Shown: piece by piece, positions 18,560 through 29,939 of the stretch
Position numbering within the stretch: position 1 is the first letter of the stretch
Layout: the number at the start of each line of letters is the position of its first letter
From: Sperchopsis tessellata
Lineage: Eukaryota > Arthropoda > Insecta > Coleoptera > Hydrophilidae
Assembly (NCBI GenBank): GCA_033557685.1
Contig: JAWQRN010000277.1
Span: 1-32,342, forward strand
Length of the DNA stretch: 32,342 nucleotides
Direction: 5' to 3'
Program-made: the position numbers and the translations under genes
The notes under the pieces: generated by a model
Databases searched by the model: none
Told to the model about the DNA's origin: nothing
Seen by the model: only the letters and a program-made list of their open reading frames with translations

Positions 18560-19960
18560 CTAATAACCCCATTGACTCCAACAACAATGTTAATAGCAAC
18601 TTAATTTCCATCACGATCCGCAACACACCTCACAACAACAACTTCCAAATCACCCTAGACCTCATTATCAACAAAACCCTAAAAAAGCTCCTGGTTCTGG
18701 GAAAATCCCCAGCTCTAAAATACCTACCCAAATCCGCCATCACCTTCTTAACGGATATTTCAACAAAATCTTAGAGCTATTCTACTTCCTTCCCTGCTGG
18801 AATCAATAAATTTTCAATCCAGTCCTCAAACCAAACAAACCTAAACACGATCCCAAAAATTACCGTTCTATAAACCTGCTAAAATCCACCAGTAAAATCC
18901 TGGGATCAATAGTGCCCGAAAATATCCTTGACCGTATCGAAGCTAATAAGAGCATCAAAAACTATTAATTTTTATCCTCAGAAATTACTCCACCATTCAA
19001 CAAATCTTTCACGTCATCGAGGAAAGCACTACTAACTCAACCGAAAAACCAACACCGGCATGATCACTTTTACTCTCGAAAAAGCTTTCGATAAAGTGTG
19101 GCACCATGGTAGACCACACAAACTCATAAAAGCTAGAATACCATTCATAGTCATCAAGTTAATCCAGAACTACCTCGAAAACTGACTCTGTAAACGGTAC
19201 ACTCTCCTCATCAAGCGCAATTCTAATCGGGGTTCCTCAAGGTTCGTGCTTGGGACCCATTCCATTAAACCTTTATATTCATGACATGCTACCTCCAAAA
19301 TCCCACCGAAAAGTTGTAGCACAATTCGCTGATGGCATTTCCATCATCAGTAAATCTCTATACAACCGAATCATCACCCAAAATCTTCAATAGCACCTCA
19401 ACACCATCCAAACTTACCTCACTAAGTAGGATATGCGTATCAACCAAAAAAAAGACCGTCAAAAAAAACCCACCCGCTAACAATGTAATAAATGGCACCA
19501 TTCACATTAGCTTGTCTCATTATATTAAATATCTAGGCGTTCGCCTAGATCCAAAACTTATTTTCAAACAAAACTTCTTCAAAATAAGATCCATGTCCCA
19601 ACAAAAATACACCAACTCATGACTTTCTTCTTATACAAAACACTTTCCCGCACTGCCAAAACCAGCCATAGCCTACGCCAGCCGAGCATGGTATCTTACA
19701 ACCACCGACCGCTCCAAGAAAATCCTCCAAGTCACACGAAACAAATTCTCACGCCTAGACACACACCTCTCCGCTATACTCCCACCACATCCCACCACAA
19801 CCTCCATCCTGTCAAACAGTTAAACAAGCCAAGGACCACTTTAGAACCAACACAAGTCCCACTACAAATATCCCAGTCCTTTGCAAGAAGCCCTATATCT
19901 TGAAGGCAAGAGAAAGCAGGGAAGTGTCAACTTCTCGAGATACCTCGAAGCCGACATATA
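18560..19960 (+). pseudogene. Jockey-clade LINE reverse transcriptase, broken
   Basis: Plus-strand blocks in order: TLKKAPGSGKIPSSKIPTQI (about 18680); NYRSINLLKSTSKIL (about 18860-18905); a shifted LEKAFDKVWHHG (about 19075-19110, palm motif A); GVPQGSCLGPIPLNLYIHDM (about 19230-19290, motif B); AQFADGISIISKSLY (about 19320-19365), where the FADD box reads FADG with shifted frames around it; and HYIKYLGVRLDPKLIFKQ (19523-19577, thumb). The last part (19619-19903) is C-terminal sequence in the wrong frame. The second catalytic Asp of FADD is lost. The region is markedly richer in C than in G on this strand, unlike its neighbours. Confidence 0.85.
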
Positions 19961-20109
19961 TTGACTTCTATGTTTTGGTTTGGTAAAGATTTGATTAAAT
20001 AAAACTTCTAGATGATACATTCGTGTGCTGTCAAAGAAGCAATAAATTCTTATACTTATGCGAGTAAATATTTAGATTAACATTAACAGTAACGTAATGA
20101 TTCTTCAAT

Positions 20110-20115
<6 letters not shown>
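19960..20115. repeat. Dispersed repeat related to the hammerhead repeat at 30.3 kb
   Basis: Aligns with about 30275-30440 in the same orientation: TATATTGACTT, AAGATTTGATT, ACATTC(G/A)TG.GC, GAAGCAA..AATTCTT, AACGTA and TTC..CAATTGC occur in both in the same order. The hammerhead-like motif itself is not present here: the homology stops at the (TA)n tract. Confidence 0.65.

Positions 20116-20166
<51 letters not shown>
20114..20166. repeat. (TA)n microsatellite
   Basis: An uninterrupted AT/TA run that starts exactly where the similarity to the 30.3-kb repeat ends. Confidence 0.95.
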
Positions 20167-20169
<3 letters not shown>

Positions 20170-20353
20170 AACATATAATTCTGTACTCATTCCAACCTGG
20201 GTTGGCATGCATTAATTGATTGTCTTTGCTCGTTTAGTAGTTATAATGTATAATCTAACCCATCGACAATGAACTCATATCCTGCCGTTGGTATATAGAT
20301 AATATATGGGAAGCAACACCGGCTAGGTCTATACTCGGTTGTGTTATATATAG

Positions 20354-20660
20354 ATTGTGTTACGTAGCGAAGTTTAATATAGCATAGAAAGACACAATGT
20401 GCTACCCATACATATATCTGATGATTAGTGTTTCATACGAGAGAATCCATTGACTTCCCTCATAAGTGTTGTGGTTGTGTTGCGTATATGTATTACCAGC
20501 TTAACCAGTACATACATAGTTGTGTTACGTAGCGAAGTTTATTCCGGAGTGGAAAGGCCCAAATGGCTTAGTCCTCACCTGTTTACCAGGATATGACTAT
20601 ACAAATAATGATGTAAGGTATGATACGAGAGAAGTATTCACTTCTAACCCGTATATAGAC
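20354..20660. repeat. Two diverged direct repeats starting TTGTGTTACGTAGCGAAGTT
   Basis: The sequence TTGTGTTACGTAGCGAAGTT occurs at about 20356 and again at about 20519. Both copies later contain an ATACGAGAG motif (about 20437 and 20622), with lower similarity in between and an internal length difference. The period is about 163 bp. Confidence 0.6.
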
Positions 20661-20987
20661 AGCTTATCTTACTCCCTAGGTAGTAAACGGAAACGAACCT
20701 TGTTGGTCCCGGCCTCCGTTTTTATTTATCTTCTAGCACGAACCCCTAAGGGAAACGAGAAAGGGTGGACCAGGTGTGTGGTCTTTACCTTATTCAGGCA
20801 CTGTTTCCATGTAAAGTGTAAAAGAACTAATTGGGGAAACTGGACATCAGTTGTACGACCTCACGCAATGGCCATAGGAAGTCTTGCTCACGCTTTTTGG
20901 GAAGTACGACTGGACCCTAACACCTGTGTTGTTTATGCAACGGCAGATTCCCCCACAACTTTTGTAATGCTGGCTCAATTGGATTAG
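20520..20987 (+). CDS. Unrecognised 155-codon ORF
   Basis: The longest of the few open frames here that I cannot assign to a transposon. It starts within the second copy of the TTGTGTTACGTAGCG repeat and ends in a TAG at 20985-20987. The product would be a mixed polypeptide of about 17 kDa with a basic central section (GSKRKRTLL, about residue 54), several Cys around residues 86-100 (RCVV, HCFHVKCKR) and a less charged end. No signal peptide, repeated motif or catalytic signature is visible. Its G+C content looks higher than the surrounding AT-rich DNA. It may be a piece of an unidentified mobile element or a chance ORF in a GC-richer patch; I see no splice or promoter evidence for a host gene. 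Confidence 0.3.
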   Translation: MCYVAKFIPEWKGPNGLVLTCLPGYDYTNNDVRYDTREVFTSNPYIDSLSYSLGSKRKRTLLVPASVFIYLLARTPKGNEKGWTRCVVFTLFRHCFHVKCKRTNWGNWTSVVRPHAMAIGSLAHAFWEVRLDPNTCVVYATADSPTTFVMLAQLD

Positions 20988-20989
20988 GA

Positions 20990-23530
20990 TTTAATAATTA
21001 TTAAATACAACAAAGAGACATGCTGCCACATTGTCCATATGTGGGTATATATCAAGCAAGATAGTCTACGTTACTATGTAAGAAAGCACCACAACAAAAT
21101 AAAACCTTCATAATAACTTGAGTGCCTTAGGATCACTACCAACTTGATATACAAAGAAATAACAGTACATGAGCTCAGGTTAACATACTTACTCAGCCAT
21201 TCAAAAGTACAAATTATATTTATAGAGCTGAAAAGCACATTACTTTCGAATACTTTTTGATTTCATCCAGTATACGTTGATAATCCAAAACTGTAATTAT
21301 ATAAATCCTATTTACGTCAGAAGGAGGGATGACTACCTTCTCCCCCTGAGATATTCATTTACAAAATAATTGGTTGCGATGGAATTATGGTCATCCTTTC
21401 CCTTATATAAAATATATATTCCATAAATCAAATACTTAACACTGGGATATCCTTTTACACCAAGTAACGGTTGCGACAGTGTTGGATTCTTCTTTCCTAT
21501 ATACAAATTATATGTTCTATAATTCAACAAGCCATAACCCCAGGAATACCACTACTAATATCCAAGCTAATTATCATTAATGAGAAATCTTCAAAGTAAT
21601 GTGACTTCACAACATTTTCAAAAGATATCTAAACAAGGAGCCAGCCCGACTACATTCCTTAATTAAAAGAAATACAAAGCATAATGAAATTAAAGACAAT
21701 AATAATAATGAATATACCACAAATAAAAAATGTTAAACAATTAAACAAAGAATATAGACCCAAAGTTATACTAATTAATACCTGTTTAAAATATTTAACA
21801 AAGAACATCTATAATAAACTTGTAACATCTAAATCATATACTACAGGCAAATAACTATAAAGCGAAAAGCGTCCTGGTTAATTATAATATAACAAACTTG
21901 CTCATGCTATATACTATAAATGAAAGAAAACTAAACAATAAATATATCACGACTTGAAATCGTTAAACTATAATGAACGTTACAAATATGTTTTACTGAT
22001 TAATTAACAATAGTTGACTTAGCAAAGACAACTGTATTAATAAACCAAGAAATCTTTACAATAGATATAACTGTTCTCAACATACAACATTATATATGCA
22101 TGCATGTTTCAATTACCAAAACAAAATAAACAGCAACATAGAAATCTGAATTTCAACGAATGATGTAACTAAGAAACCTATTAAATACCCAGGTATTAGA
22201 ACAAATAAATATTATTAAGTCACTTACTACTTAACGAAGAAACCAAATCACAATTCCATTACCAATATAATTATTTTACGTTAAACACACTTAAAACGGA
22301 CACTACACGTAACATTTAAAGTATTGAATAAATACACGAAAGATAATGAAATAAATAGCTTATTTATCAGCATTAAACATTAAGGAATACTGGAGGTTAA
22401 ATCACTAATAACAATCACTAACTAGATCATATTGGTAATGAATATATTTGCGGCACGAATTGTAAAATACATCTGTGTTTTCTCCAACATAATCGATCAC
22501 TCTCTCTTTTCAACTACCGTGTATATCGACTCAAGTTATTTCCCCGGTACCTTCGGCCTTCACCTATATTTCTTTAAAACATACCCAAATAATATCTCTG
22601 TCTCCTTTATTTATCATAATATTTAAGAAACGCAAGTATCGTCGTGAGTCTCTTAATTCTCGAACATTCTTCATTTACGTCTTACTTAAATCGGCCTCAT
22701 GCCTCGTGAAACCTTTCAACATAATTTATTAGTTTTTGCATCCAAAACAAAATACGCATTTAATACTTTTAAAGATAAATATAATTTTAATTTAACTCGT
22801 ATAAAGACTGGTTTACACCTAACAGATTAATATCAATTATTACCGTTCTGTCACAGTGTAAATATTTTCGAAGTAAATTAAAGCATTCTGTCACAGTATC
22901 TATAAACACTATTGCTAAAATTAAGGTATGATTAATCTGAAATTATTATTTATCTACTCTTACTTAATTACGTTATATATTATTTGAATATCACTATTTA
23001 CATGAGTTCTTTAGTTAGAATTTTAAAAGGTGGTTTGTTAAATATTGAAAGTAAGAAGCTGATTTGGAGTTACATTATGAGTCAAAAGAAACATTTCTAC
23101 CTCTTAAAATTTCAGAACCAGTTGTTCGTTCATTTCATTGGATCAATGAAGTTAAAGAAGTAATCAAATACATTTTCGATTTCAAGGAAATTACGACGCT
23201 GTTAGACAAATCATCTGAAACTTAACTTCTTATAAATATCAATAGAATCTTTCTCGTGTAATTATCTGGTGGACGCTAGTGTGCATGTTTGGTTTTCTGT
23301 ATGAGAGTCTCATCAATCACAATGCTGTTATGTATAAACGTTAACAAAAAATTTGGAAAAAAAACATTGGGGCATGCGAAATGCATAATTGCTGAAGCTC
23401 ATCGTTCGTATGTTTTCTAATATAACAACCTAATGTGAAATTATGATACGCATATGTGTAATCAAAATATCTCATTTGATAAGATGTAGAATATAAAAAG
23501 AGTGCAGTGTAACATTTTAAATGTTAATGA
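20990..23530. other. AT-rich interval, mostly featureless
   Basis: Contains one diverged tandem repeat (about 21365-21560) and a short direct repeat ATTCTGTCACAGT (about 22844 and 22885). Small frames (21530-21333 minus, 22432-22626 plus) show no motif. Confidence 0.5.
21365..21560. repeat. Diverged ~97-bp tandem duplication
   Basis: GGTTGCGAT at 21372 and GGTTGCGAC at 21469 anchor two units that also share TTCC.TATA..A.TATAT.TTC.ATAA in the same places. The 65-codon minus frame at 21530-21333 lies across it and is likely non-coding. Confidence 0.6.
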
Positions 23531-23534
23531 AATA

Positions 23535-23572
23535 TTATCAGTTTTAAAGTATGCTTACTTTAAAACCGATAA
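23535..23572. repeat. Short near-perfect hairpin
   Basis: Two 17-nt arms, TTATCAGTTTTAAAGTA (23535-23551) and TACTTTAAAACCGATAA (23556-23572), pair at 16 of 17 positions around the loop TGCT. There is no T run after it that would suggest a terminator. It may be a collapsed miniature element; function unknown. Confidence 0.75.
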
Positions 23573-23714
23573 TTGCAATCACATCTACCTACTCCACTAA
23601 ACAACCTGTTCAGTAATTAACTGCAGTTTGTGTGTATATCATGAAGTTCATTAAAATACAAACTACAAATAGTTTCCTTGACACAACTGGATAGGAACCA
23701 GATACGGAGTCTAT

Positions 23715-24880
23715 ATTTTACTCTCTACAGGGATAAGTTATTGTGGTTGTTTATTTTCTAGACTTGACTTGCCTCAATCCTGTTACTAGATAGTTGTAAT
23801 CAACCATGTTGTATAAAAAACAGATATTATTTGCTTGGGAACAATAAAACAAATTATGTGCACAATAAGTATAATAGTCAAACATGTATGGGAGTACAAA
23901 AATAATGACAAACTGGCTTGGGAATACGCGAACGAATAAAGTTGAGGAATGCTGTTTTACAGCAATTGCAAATTCAACATACAACTTACATTTTTTTAAT
24001 TTTTGTTTACTTCTTTACTTAACGCCTTCCTTTTCCCGCTGCATGGCCAAATACTGACGCCAAAATTTAGGCTGCCATACCTGAGAATTTTGTTTCAATT
24101 GTAATTGGATTATTTTACGTATACGTTGTCTTCATTTACCTACAATACACGGAACTCACAGTGCTACGTCCCTCCCTTCCCTTAAGACAAGAAGAGTAAA
24201 GATTTTTCCTTAATCATAAAATGCCGGCCGTCTCTGGGTCTCAAACTCGAGACCCCACACAGTAACCTAGTACTTAGCCACAAAGGTAAGAAGACGGCCT
24301 AACATACAACTTCTTAATATTCTTATATAGTGATAATACTAGGGAATGTACGATTAAAACTGAAAATTTAAAACAAATCATACGATAGTCATACATATAC
24401 ACCATAAATCATGTTCTATATGGATACCAAATCGTAAACTGTAATGATAACAAGTACCCACAACTACCTAACCGGTAGGAATTTCAAGTTCTGTTTATAT
24501 AACAATCTTTGACTAAATACCTTAAGAGCTAATGGATGGGTAACACATGCTGACCTCAACTAACTTGACCAACTTTACCTGGCAAATGAGGGTGATATGT
24601 ATTTATACTTGAGGTAGTATGCAGATGCATAATAGTCTCTGTGAACTTGTATCCTGGGGAAACTGGTGGCACTAATTTACTTTTTAAACTTAATAATAGG
24701 TACTAAAGCAGAATGTAAATAGCTTGCATGTACGTATTGTGCACATAATTTATTTTATTGTTCCCAAGTAAATAATATGTGTTTCTTTTTATACAACATG
24801 GTTGATTATAGCTATCTTGAGGTAAGTCAAGTCTAGCAAATAAACAACCACAATAACTTATCCCAGTAGAGAGTAAAATT
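23715..24880. mobile_element. Unclassified element with ~150-bp inverted arms
   Basis: The arms 23715-23871 and 24731-24880 are reverse complements with high similarity: both contain GGATAAGTTATTGTGGTTGT, TAGACTTGACTT, AATCAACCATGTTGTATAAA and CTTGGGAACAATAAA in the same order when one is reversed. The 860-bp interior has no transposase. The arms are long and run into the flanks without a clear target duplication, so this may be a non-autonomous fold-back DNA transposon or an inverted duplication. Confidence 0.75.
24226..24299 (-). other. tRNA-like segment, possible SINE head
   Basis: On the minus strand, GGCCGTC and GACGGCC pair perfectly at the two ends of a 74-nt segment. Inside are TGGCTAAGTACTAGG (like a pol III A box) and GAGTTTGAGACCC (like a B box). 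The A box is displaced from its normal tRNA position, and the T-arm region forms a longer GGGTCTC/GAGACCC stem instead, so it is not a functional tRNA. It lies in the middle of the inverted-arm element. Confidence 0.4.
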
Positions 24881-25936
24881 TGTTAATATACGTGATTTCC
24901 TTGATCTTAAAAAGAATTTGAGAATGATAGAATTCAACGTTGGTGAGAAGGCATGTTTTGAGAGTGGTTTGTCCTTTTCTCCGGGACAGAGATTGATGTA
25001 ATCCTAATGTTAAACTTGTTGCCATAGATAATGAGTATATGTTGCAGTGGTGTTCAAATGATGACAAATACTATTTACCGAGGTCTCTCATACTCCAAGT
25101 TTGAAATTTTTATATTCTGTTGACACGGAGTATATAACAGGTGTTAACAATAGATTTAATGGGCTGAATCACCTTGAGGAATAGGGTTCCATGTGTTATT
25201 CTGATGAAACACGTTATGAAAATGATATTGCATCTAAATTTGTTTCGACAATATCAAGTTCTGGATACGAATTCTCAAATAACTCGATCGTATATTTAAC
25301 CACAAGTTCATAAGCTTGGGATTCCTATGACACTGCTCGTCATTTACATAGTTTCAATTACAAAATCAATACTTATCGTTCTATTTTAAATATTTTCTTG
25401 AGAAGGTCCTTAAATGTTTCTCGTGCGTCCGTAACGCCACCAAGCATTCTTGATAACGTGTCGAAAGTCGTGTTATATTTCTTATATCTTTACCTCTGTA
25501 ACCGTTTCGGAGTCTATGGACATTATAAGACACCTTCTGACCCATTCGGGTCTCGGGTATGAGGTTCATAACGCCATTGTATCTGTTCTCTTAGTAATTT
25601 TCAAGAAAAAAATTTTATTTTAAAGTTGATAATCAACCAGATCCTTAGTATTGTTTGTACCTGGGTTTTCTTCTGGCAGATTATTTTATGTGTAAGTTGG
25701 AATTAGACTTTTTTTAGTTCGTATTGTTCTTCGAAAATTTATTTCTAGTGAAGATATATGTATGCAAATTTTTGCAAATTTCAGGGTAGTAGTTTTGGTT
25801 TTAATAACAACCTTTCATCATTACGAGGGTTACCTTTTAAATGTGCACAGAAACTAGGAAAGATAAAAAATTTGGAACAAACTTTTTCATTGCTTCTCAA
25901 AATATTCGCCTTTAAGATGTATACACTTTTATGTGT
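24881..25936. other. Interval without a recognised gene
   Basis: Two small frames (25067-24858 minus; 25569-25381 minus, Arg-rich, 62 codons) have no recognisable family. The right edge may hold the degraded end of the mariner element: the plus-strand frame at 25758-26024 runs antisense to it. Confidence 0.45.
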
Positions 25937-26850
25937 TCAAACAAATTCTCTAAAAAAATTTTGTTTGACATTGGGGAACAAAAACAAGACGTTAGGCGAT
26001 AAATTATATGAAAACGGGCAATAATATATTAATTCGATGTTTTTCTCCTTCAAATAATCAAATTTTTGATATGCTGTGTGAGATTTGACGTTGTCATTAT
26101 GAAGAATGGTGCGACGTTTTCGGTTGTTTTTCCTGATTTCGTCGATAACTTCTGGCAAACAAATTTCTGTATACAATTCAGCGTTAACTGTTCTTCGATC
26201 CTTTAAAATAATGGTTGCGACATGTCCAGTACAGCCAAATAAACAAGCGTTCATTTTCTTGGATGTACTTCGTCAACGAACAACGATTGTGAGATTCTGT
26301 TTATCTTGGAGCACCCAAACTGTAGATTGTTGCTTAGTTTCTGGTTCACACTAATATATTCAAGTGTCCTCACCTGTTACGATGTTGCAGTTTCTCGGTT
26401 GAATTTTTTGAGCATTTCCTTACACCAATTAACGCGCGCCTTTTTTTGAGCTTCGGTATTTTTCACAGCTAAATGCAAAATCGAATGTACTAAACCTAAG
26501 TATGCCTCTATCTCACTGTAAGTCACATGCCGATCTTCTTCAATCATGTTGCGCACAGCATCGTTGTTTTTTTAGAATAACAACCTAATTTGGTAGACCT
26601 ACACGGAATTCATCACTGATGGACACACGACCTCGACGAAATTTTGCAAACCAATTGTAAACAGTATTTTCTGATGGTGCTTCATTACCAAAAGTTGAAC
26701 GAAGCGATTCCATGTATTGTTGTTGAGTTAGGCCTTTACTAAATTTATAAAAAACATCCAACAAAAAGCTTTACATTTTTTCCCAAAATTGTTTTCTTAA
26801 CGCTTACTGCAAGCAAAGTACTCTGTCGATTTCTAAGCTGCTCCTGTTTT
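25937..26850 (-). pseudogene. mariner transposase relic
   Basis: On the minus strand the N-terminal HTH region reads FYKFSKGLTQQQYMESLRST, then APSENTVYNWFAKFRRGRVS (about 26770-26625). After frame shifts come DRHVTYSEIEAYLGL and HLAVKNTEAQKKARVNWCKE, then EPETKQQSTVWV (about 26330). The longest open piece (26254-25937) has GHVATIILKDRRTVNAELYT, then ILHNDNVKSHTA, then the FSYNLSPNVLFLFP block. Active relatives have HHDNA-SHT and YSPDLAPNDFFLFP; here the Asp of HNDN remains, but the third catalytic Asp of SPDLAP is Asn. The TGDE block near 26360 is disrupted. No terminal repeats were identified. It is inactive. Confidence 0.85.
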
Positions 26851-27819
26851 CACAATAACAAATGTCAAAATTTACGAAAATAGTAATGACACTTCTCTTA
26901 CACATAACGGTCATTTGATTCCATTCGGAATCGAGTCATTCAATTTCATGTAAACTTCCTATATTTAACAACATATTGCACATGCTTTATTCGGTGCTTT
27001 TAATTTCGAAGATTATGTTAAAGAAATACAGACCATTCTTTAAGAAGCAAAAAATTATAGGAGATCAGACACAATAATCAAACTACAATGAGCCGTGTAG
27101 ACATCAAGAAAATGATTTCTTCTGCATTTCACTTCATAGAGACAATAATTCTTGCCATAATACAATTACGCTGAGAACTAATTTAGTTCGTAATAAAAAC
27201 TTGACTCCTTTGTTGATGATAAGTAAGGCTTACATTAAATATTTCTTCTTATTCTGCTCAATATATAGCTCAGAAAGTGTATTATTCTCAAAATAGAATT
27301 AGTGAACATTTCTCATGCTTCAAAAACAATAGAAGAATATATAGTTGTGTGGTTCACATTAATAGTGAGAAACACTCGTTAGACCCCACAAAAAAAATAT
27401 GTTATAGACTTCGATTTAATTATTGATTGCTTAAATTGAATAAGAATAACTTGTAGAGGGCTAAGAGATGCTCCTAGCGGTGCGCAACGGTATTAATCTG
27501 AATGACCAAATTTATTACCCTGGTCAATCTTTTTTTTAATGGGTCTACCGGTATAATTTTTATTTGACTCAATTTCATTTTAAAAGTTCGTTTGCCTTTT
27601 GCTTGGTTTGTACGATTAATAGTTAGAATCCATGTTCCATTAATCCAAAAATAATTTGCTCTATTTTCGTAAGCTAGAAAATATCTCATTTTTTTGCAAA
27701 CAAGATGGGTGAATACTTCCCAACCATTTGCTTGTACAAATATTCACTCACCTTTGTGAGATAATCGTCGGGTTGAGAAATACATAAGGCCCATGAATAC
27801 TACAGTACAGTGAGAATAT
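26851..27819. other. AT-rich interval, no gene seen
   Basis: The left edge may include the 5' terminal part of the mariner. A 71-codon minus frame (27689-27474) has no recognisable motif. Nothing else can be supported. Confidence 0.45.
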
Positions 27820-28265
27820 TTAATGCAGGCAGTTCAATGCCAATTTTATGAGAATGAGATCAAAATGCATGAACAATTTATATGCGATATTGGAAGTGGC
27901 TGGTTGTTGAAATACGGCTTTACAAAGAGGTGGAATAAAAATAATGTCTTTGCAGTTGCATTCAAAGCAAATGCGTAAAATGGCAACAATTCTCTGTAAT
28001 ACACGCAATACAGCGGCAAATTGCGAATGCCTAGATCTAGCAAAGCTTTCCACTGAAGTTGCATATACAAGAGACTTTATATATTTCCGAAGAATAAACA
28101 AGTGGTGTTATGTCAGTTGACAGTGCAGGTCAAGCCATAGGAGCACTTCTTCTTATACATCGATTAAAAAATATCACATATAATTAACTTTGAACATATC
28201 GCATAAAATTAGAAGGTACATTGTCTTTCTGGAACCACTTATTTTGCCAGATATCCAGTGGAACT
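27820..28265 (-). pseudogene. Second mariner/IS630-type transposase, C-terminal fragment
   Basis: On the minus strand, reading from 28265, the sequence gives RYLEEVPLDIWQNKWFQKDN (FQ-DG-type catalytic Asp), then ALSTDITPLVYSS (where relatives have ARSPDLTPLDFFLWG; the Asp is kept). After a shift, a 93-codon frame (28101-27820) starts near KYIKSLVYATSVESFA, the K-LVY-TPV-S---L- block. This order matches the abundant insect DDE_3 transposases, often with an N-terminal DUF4817, and differs from the mariner at 25.9-26.9 kb. The N-terminal half and the first catalytic Asp are absent. The element is dead. Confidence 0.75.
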
Positions 28266-29929
28266 TCTTCCAAATATCGTTGTTAAATGTGTAGGTAGAT
28301 AGATGTATTTACTTACTTTGCCACTAAACATTATAGTATGTAGGCGATGCTTGCATACCTATTGAATTATGAATTTACATTTATAAATACACAATACAGT
28401 AATATTTCTAAAATTGACCAAATAATAGATTCCAAATTCCTTGTGCTACTTATATTGTCATTATATACTGTATTTCAGCTGTTTATAATCAATCTACTTT
28501 CGTTTTCCATTTAAAATTTTAACAATTTTTCAAATCTATTTTCTTTACAATTTTTATATAATTAGAGAATAAACAGAGAAATACAACTATTCCTATTCAG
28601 ATGTACACAAAAAATTATGCTGATAAATACTTTAGGGCTGTGATTATTTTCATCATCTCATTTGTTTCTATTTCTTATGTTACAGAAGAGGCCTCCTCGG
28701 TTATAAAAAATAGTAGATAAATATCAGTATTAAAGCTACGCTGCTGAAAAGGACACTGCGAAATTTGAAGCCCTTTGTTGATGTTGTGGTTAAAATGTTG
28801 TTGTTACAATATCCGTCATAACTTGGTTTTATTGCAGTACATTTCATGGGAGATTGACTGAACACTGGTAGAAGGTTCAGTTACTCTTTGTGATACCTCC
28901 TCTTCAAAACTAGGGCTACGCATACTTCTCTTTGCACCACAACCCTGCTTGTTGACTAAACGATCTAGTTTCTTTAATTGTCCTATAACTAGTATGAGTA
29001 TTAGGAATATTTAAATTTGGAAATGATAGCTTATTCAGCTATAGTAAACTGCCCCATCTTAATGAAAAGTGGCGTCGAAAATAAAATACACAGATGCTGT
29101 TACATTATTATTTCTGAGGCAGTTTTACTAAGTACCCTAATTGAATAAGACTAATTGTGGTTTTACTTTGTTTCCATTTTCAAATACAACAATCCATTTT
29201 TAAACATTTTTTCTCAAAAATAAAAATTTTTATTAACAACTGTACAAAAACTAAAAAATTATATTAGTTTTTATTTTCTTAGAATACTGCGTCATATATT
29301 AATAATTTTAAATAAATTTGATTAAAAATATTCTTTGCTTTTAAGGTAATGCAGGTTTAATTATTAAGTATCAATCAATGAAATAAAAATCGTTCATCTG
29401 AGAAAAAACATAAGAGATTTTTTGTAGCTTACAGCTTAGAGCTCTATCAAAAAAAAAAAAAAACTCTAGAAAACCCCAACTTACTACCTGTATGTTCTGC
29501 CTCTGGTTAAAGTGGTGATACAACTACCCGTAAAAATTTAATTCCTTAACATTATGCCGTCTTTGAGATATTTACAAAAACATTATCTTTATTCCGCCTC
29601 TTTGCAGGGGCGTATCTAGAAAACTAGCTATTTACGGACCAGTGTCCGGTTGAAATTTTCATGGATTTTGATCTTAAATATTTAATATTTAAACATAGCG
29701 CACGTTATTCAGGGATATTCTGTATATTTAACCATTTACAAACCTACAGAGTTAAAAAATTCGATTAAATAAAGATATCTAAAATTAAATAAACTTGAGT
29801 GGCATATGTAGGTGGTTTATACTATCAATCAAATACTAGTTTAAGGATTGTAGGTCATGTCTCTTATTTGTAGTTCATCAATTCTCGAGCAACTGTTTAA
29901 TTCAATAAATTAAATACACAGATCGAATA
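28266..29929. other. AT-rich interval, no gene seen
   Basis: Long AT-rich sequence with an A15 run at 29449-29463 that could be a retroposon tail, although no retroposon body is recognisable on its left. No ORF above about 60 codons. Confidence 0.5.
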
Positions 29930-29939
29930 TGCCAAACTT

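Noticed and set aside
20418..20426. CTGATGATT near 20420 as another hammerhead core
   Set aside because: No GAAA element with a closing stem II follows within a plausible distance, and no stem I partner was found.
23751..25067. Minus-strand ORFs at 23984-23751 and 25067-24858
   Set aside because: The first lies mostly within the left inverted arm and the second overlaps the right arm's edge. Neither shows a protein motif.
25381..25569. Arg-rich 62-codon minus-strand ORF (ends RTFSRKYLK)
   Set aside because: Short, no recognisable family, no supporting start or splice context; length is within chance expectation.
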